Shown one piece after another: positions 6,670 to 7,183 of a DNA stretch of 7,183 nucleotides. The stretch covers positions 1 to 7,183 of the forward strand of contig JAZSQJ010000048.1 in the NCBI GenBank assembly GCA_045537905.1, written 5' to 3'. The position numbers were made by a program, and so were the translations under genes. Below the pieces are notes generated by a model. It had not been told where the DNA came from and did not search any database. It saw only the letters and a list, made by a program, of their open reading frames with translations. The stretch is from SIG636 sp045537905 (GTDB lineage: Bacteria; Bacillota; Clostridia; Oscillospirales; CAG-382). Numbering within the stretch: the stretch's first letter is position 1; every line of letters starts with the position of its first letter.

Positions 6670-6695
6670 AAAGAGTGGCGAGCCTGCCACTCTTT
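6670..6695. terminator. Hairpin after radC; first hairpin of the repeat array
   Basis: AAAGAGTGGC (6670-6679) and GCCACTCTTT (6686-6695) pair perfectly over 10 bp around the loop GAGCCT. In the plus direction the tail is only TTT followed by ACTATT, a mediocre terminator for radC. In the minus direction the stem is followed by six T (complement of 6667-6672), a canonical terminator, so it may work for both strands. It is repeated exactly at 6850-6875 and 7031-7056. Confidence 0.6.
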
Positions 6696-6713
6696 ACTAT
6701 TATAAATGAAAAA

Positions 6714-6837
6714 GTTTTCTTACGGTCCGGCCTTTTTACGTCTTTTAGTGAATAGGAAAAAATGGCTGGAATGGACGAACCCAGGCGAGAGCTGTACTAA
6801 GCACTGCGAGCCGACGGTTCGTTCATAGTAAGAAAAT
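6714..6837 (+). ncRNA. Putative structured RNA, array copy 1 (three-way junction)
   Basis: Not a family I recognise. On paper the plus strand folds as follows. P1 pairs TTTTCTTAC (6715-6723) with GTAAGAAAA (6828-6836). P2 pairs CGGCC (6728-6732) with GGCTG (6764-6768), then five T-A pairs and an inner hairpin with loop AGTG. P3 is 11 bp, 6771-6781 with 6816-6826, then GGC/GCC, a purine internal loop GAGA/GA, and a tip GTAC-TAA-GCAC. P2 and P3 each contain a G-U pair that would be A-C in the opposite strand, favouring the plus strand. Against this, position 6802 gives an A-C mismatch on the plus strand but a wobble on the minus strand. A 12-codon frame (6762-6800, MAGMDEPRRELY) with AGGA upstream ends in the P3 loop. 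No clear promoter lies directly upstream, so it may be read through from radC or processed. Confidence 0.55.
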
Positions 6838-6849
6838 ATTAAAAAATGA

Positions 6850-6875
6850 AAAGAGTGGCGAGCCTGCCACTCTTT
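6850..6875. terminator. Array hairpin, copy 2
   Basis: This has the same perfect 10-bp stem and GAGCCT loop as the hairpin after radC, here 14 nt beyond the end of the copy 1 core. In the plus direction it could end the copy 1 RNA, but its T-tract is short (TTTACTATT). In the minus direction the stem is followed by TTTTCATTTTTT. The flank TTACTAT (6874-6880) is complementary to ATAGTAA (6825-6831) at the 3' end of core copy 1, so the stem could be extended with an A-rich bulge. Confidence 0.5.
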
Positions 6876-6893
6876 ACTATTGAAAATAAAAAA

Positions 6894-7018
6894 GTTTTCT
6901 TACGGTCCGGCCTTTTTACGCCTTTTAGTGAATAGGAAAAAATGGCTGGAATGGACGAACCTAGGCGAGAGCTGTACTAAGTACTGCGAGCCGACGGTTC
7001 GTTCATAGTAAGAAAAAT
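6894..7018 (+). ncRNA. Putative structured RNA, array copy 2
   Basis: This has the same fold as copy 1, shifted by 180 nt: P1 6895-6903 with 7008-7016, P2 6908-6912 with 6944-6948, P3 6951-6961 with 6996-7006. Three changes from copy 1 are seen. At 6921 C replaces T and turns a U-G pair of the P2 tip into C-G. At 6962 T replaces C in an unpaired position, also a synonymous Pro codon of the short frame. At 6982 T replaces C and makes the P3 tip a perfect GTAC/GTAC stem. All paired positions are kept or improved relative to copy 1. Confidence 0.55.
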
Positions 7019-7030
7019 ATTAAAAAATGA

Positions 7031-7056
7031 AAAGAGTGGCGAGCCTGCCACTCTTT
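7031..7056. terminator. Array hairpin, copy 3
   Basis: This is the third exact copy of the 10-bp stem with loop GAGCCT, following core copy 2. The plus-direction tail is again TTTACTATT, and the complement of the 5' flank is T-rich. Full identity of a 26-nt element in all three units, while the flanking spacers vary in length, suggests it is a kept part of the unit. Confidence 0.5.
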
Positions 7057-7072
7057 ACTATTAAATAAAAAA

Positions 7073-7183
7073 GTTTTCTTACGGTCCGGCCTTTTTACGC
7101 CTTTTAGTGAATAGGAAAAAATGGCTGGAATGGACGAACCTAGGCGAGAGCTGTACTAAGTACTGCGAGCCGACGGTTCGTTC
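7073..7183 (+). ncRNA. Putative structured RNA, array copy 3 (3' end outside window)
   Basis: The visible part is identical to copy 2, including C at the P2 tip and the GTAC/GTAC P3 tip. P1 left arm is at 7074-7082, P2 and nearly all of P3 are present, and the window ends at the equivalent of position 6824 in copy 1, so the P1 right arm is missing. The spacer before it is 17 nt rather than 19, showing that spacer length is free to vary while the core is not. Confidence 0.5.

Larger units (their letters stand above)
6668..7183. repeat. Tandem array of an about 180-bp unit (three copies, third cut by the window edge)
   Basis: Hairpin starts at 6670, 6850 and 7031 give spacings of 180 and 181 bp. 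Each unit is a 10-bp perfect hairpin, an A/T-rich spacer of 17-19 nt, a structured core of about 123 nt, and another A-rich spacer of about 13-15 nt. Core copies 1 and 2 differ at only three positions (6741, 6782, 6802), and copy 3 equals copy 2 as far as it can be read. All small insertions and deletions and most base changes fall in the spacers. The region contains no ordinary gene on either strand. It is not CRISPR (no unique spacers) and no transposase is present. The array continues beyond the right edge, so copy number is unknown. Confidence 0.95.

Noticed and set aside
6801..6823. GAGCCG...CGGTTC in the array core resembles group II intron domain V
   Set aside because: The two halves are adjacent with no bulged stem or tetraloop between them, there is no reverse transcriptase or other intron domain, and GGTTC pairs better with GAACC upstream in P3.
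6714..6837. MITE or insertion sequence with TTTTCTTAC/GTAAGAAAA terminal inverted repeats
   Set aside because: There is no target-site duplication, the copies are strictly tandem at 180-181 bp, and the internal pairing is extensive, which fits an RNA better than a transposon.
6668..7183. CRISPR array
   Set aside because: The unit is about 180 bp, the repeats are nearly the whole unit, and the spacers are short, A/T-rich and similar to one another rather than unique.

Overview
The window looks like the chromosome of an anaerobic Gram-positive Bacillota (class Clostridia), probably a gut or rumen Oscillospiraceae/Ruminococcaceae-type organism. The evidence is strong AGGAGG-type ribosome sites, TTG/TATAAT promoters, a metG-tatD gene pair, a TatD-linked radical SAM protein typical of Clostridia, an N-terminally anchored D,D-carboxypeptidase and a clostridial-type RadC beginning with an 'LHEGHRERLR' motif. 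The genus cannot be named from sequence reading alone.

Layout. (1) Positions 1-259, minus strand: the 5' end of gap (glycolytic GAPDH). It is divergent from everything else, and two opposed promoters share the 153-bp gap at 260-412. (2) Positions 413-4247, plus strand: a tight four-gene operon. tadA (tRNA adenosine deaminase), metG (methionyl-tRNA synthetase), tatD (metal-dependent nuclease) and a TatD-associated radical SAM gene are separated by 3, 6 and 4 nt. It ends at a good intrinsic terminator (4261-4300). The first two genes act on tRNA; the last two form a conserved pair of uncertain function. (3) Positions 4321-6665, plus strand: a second transcription unit with its own promoter and a 20-bp palindrome over the probable start point. 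It encodes a small tyrosine-rich lipoprotein that seems to start at a non-standard AUA codon, a membrane-anchored D,D-carboxypeptidase, and RadC. (4) Positions 6666-7183: no ordinary gene. It holds a tandem array of an about 180-bp unit, three copies with the third cut by the window edge. Each unit carries a near-identical core of about 123 bp that folds into a three-way junction, plus a perfect 10-bp hairpin.

The array is the most unusual part. I do not recognise it as a named RNA family, riboswitch, CRISPR or transposon. Two wobble pairs shared by all copies and one wobble-compatible copy difference suggest that the plus strand is the functional RNA; one other copy difference argues the opposite. 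Each copy also contains a 12-codon open frame with an upstream AGGA. The array runs off the right edge, so its full size and any associated protein gene are not visible.
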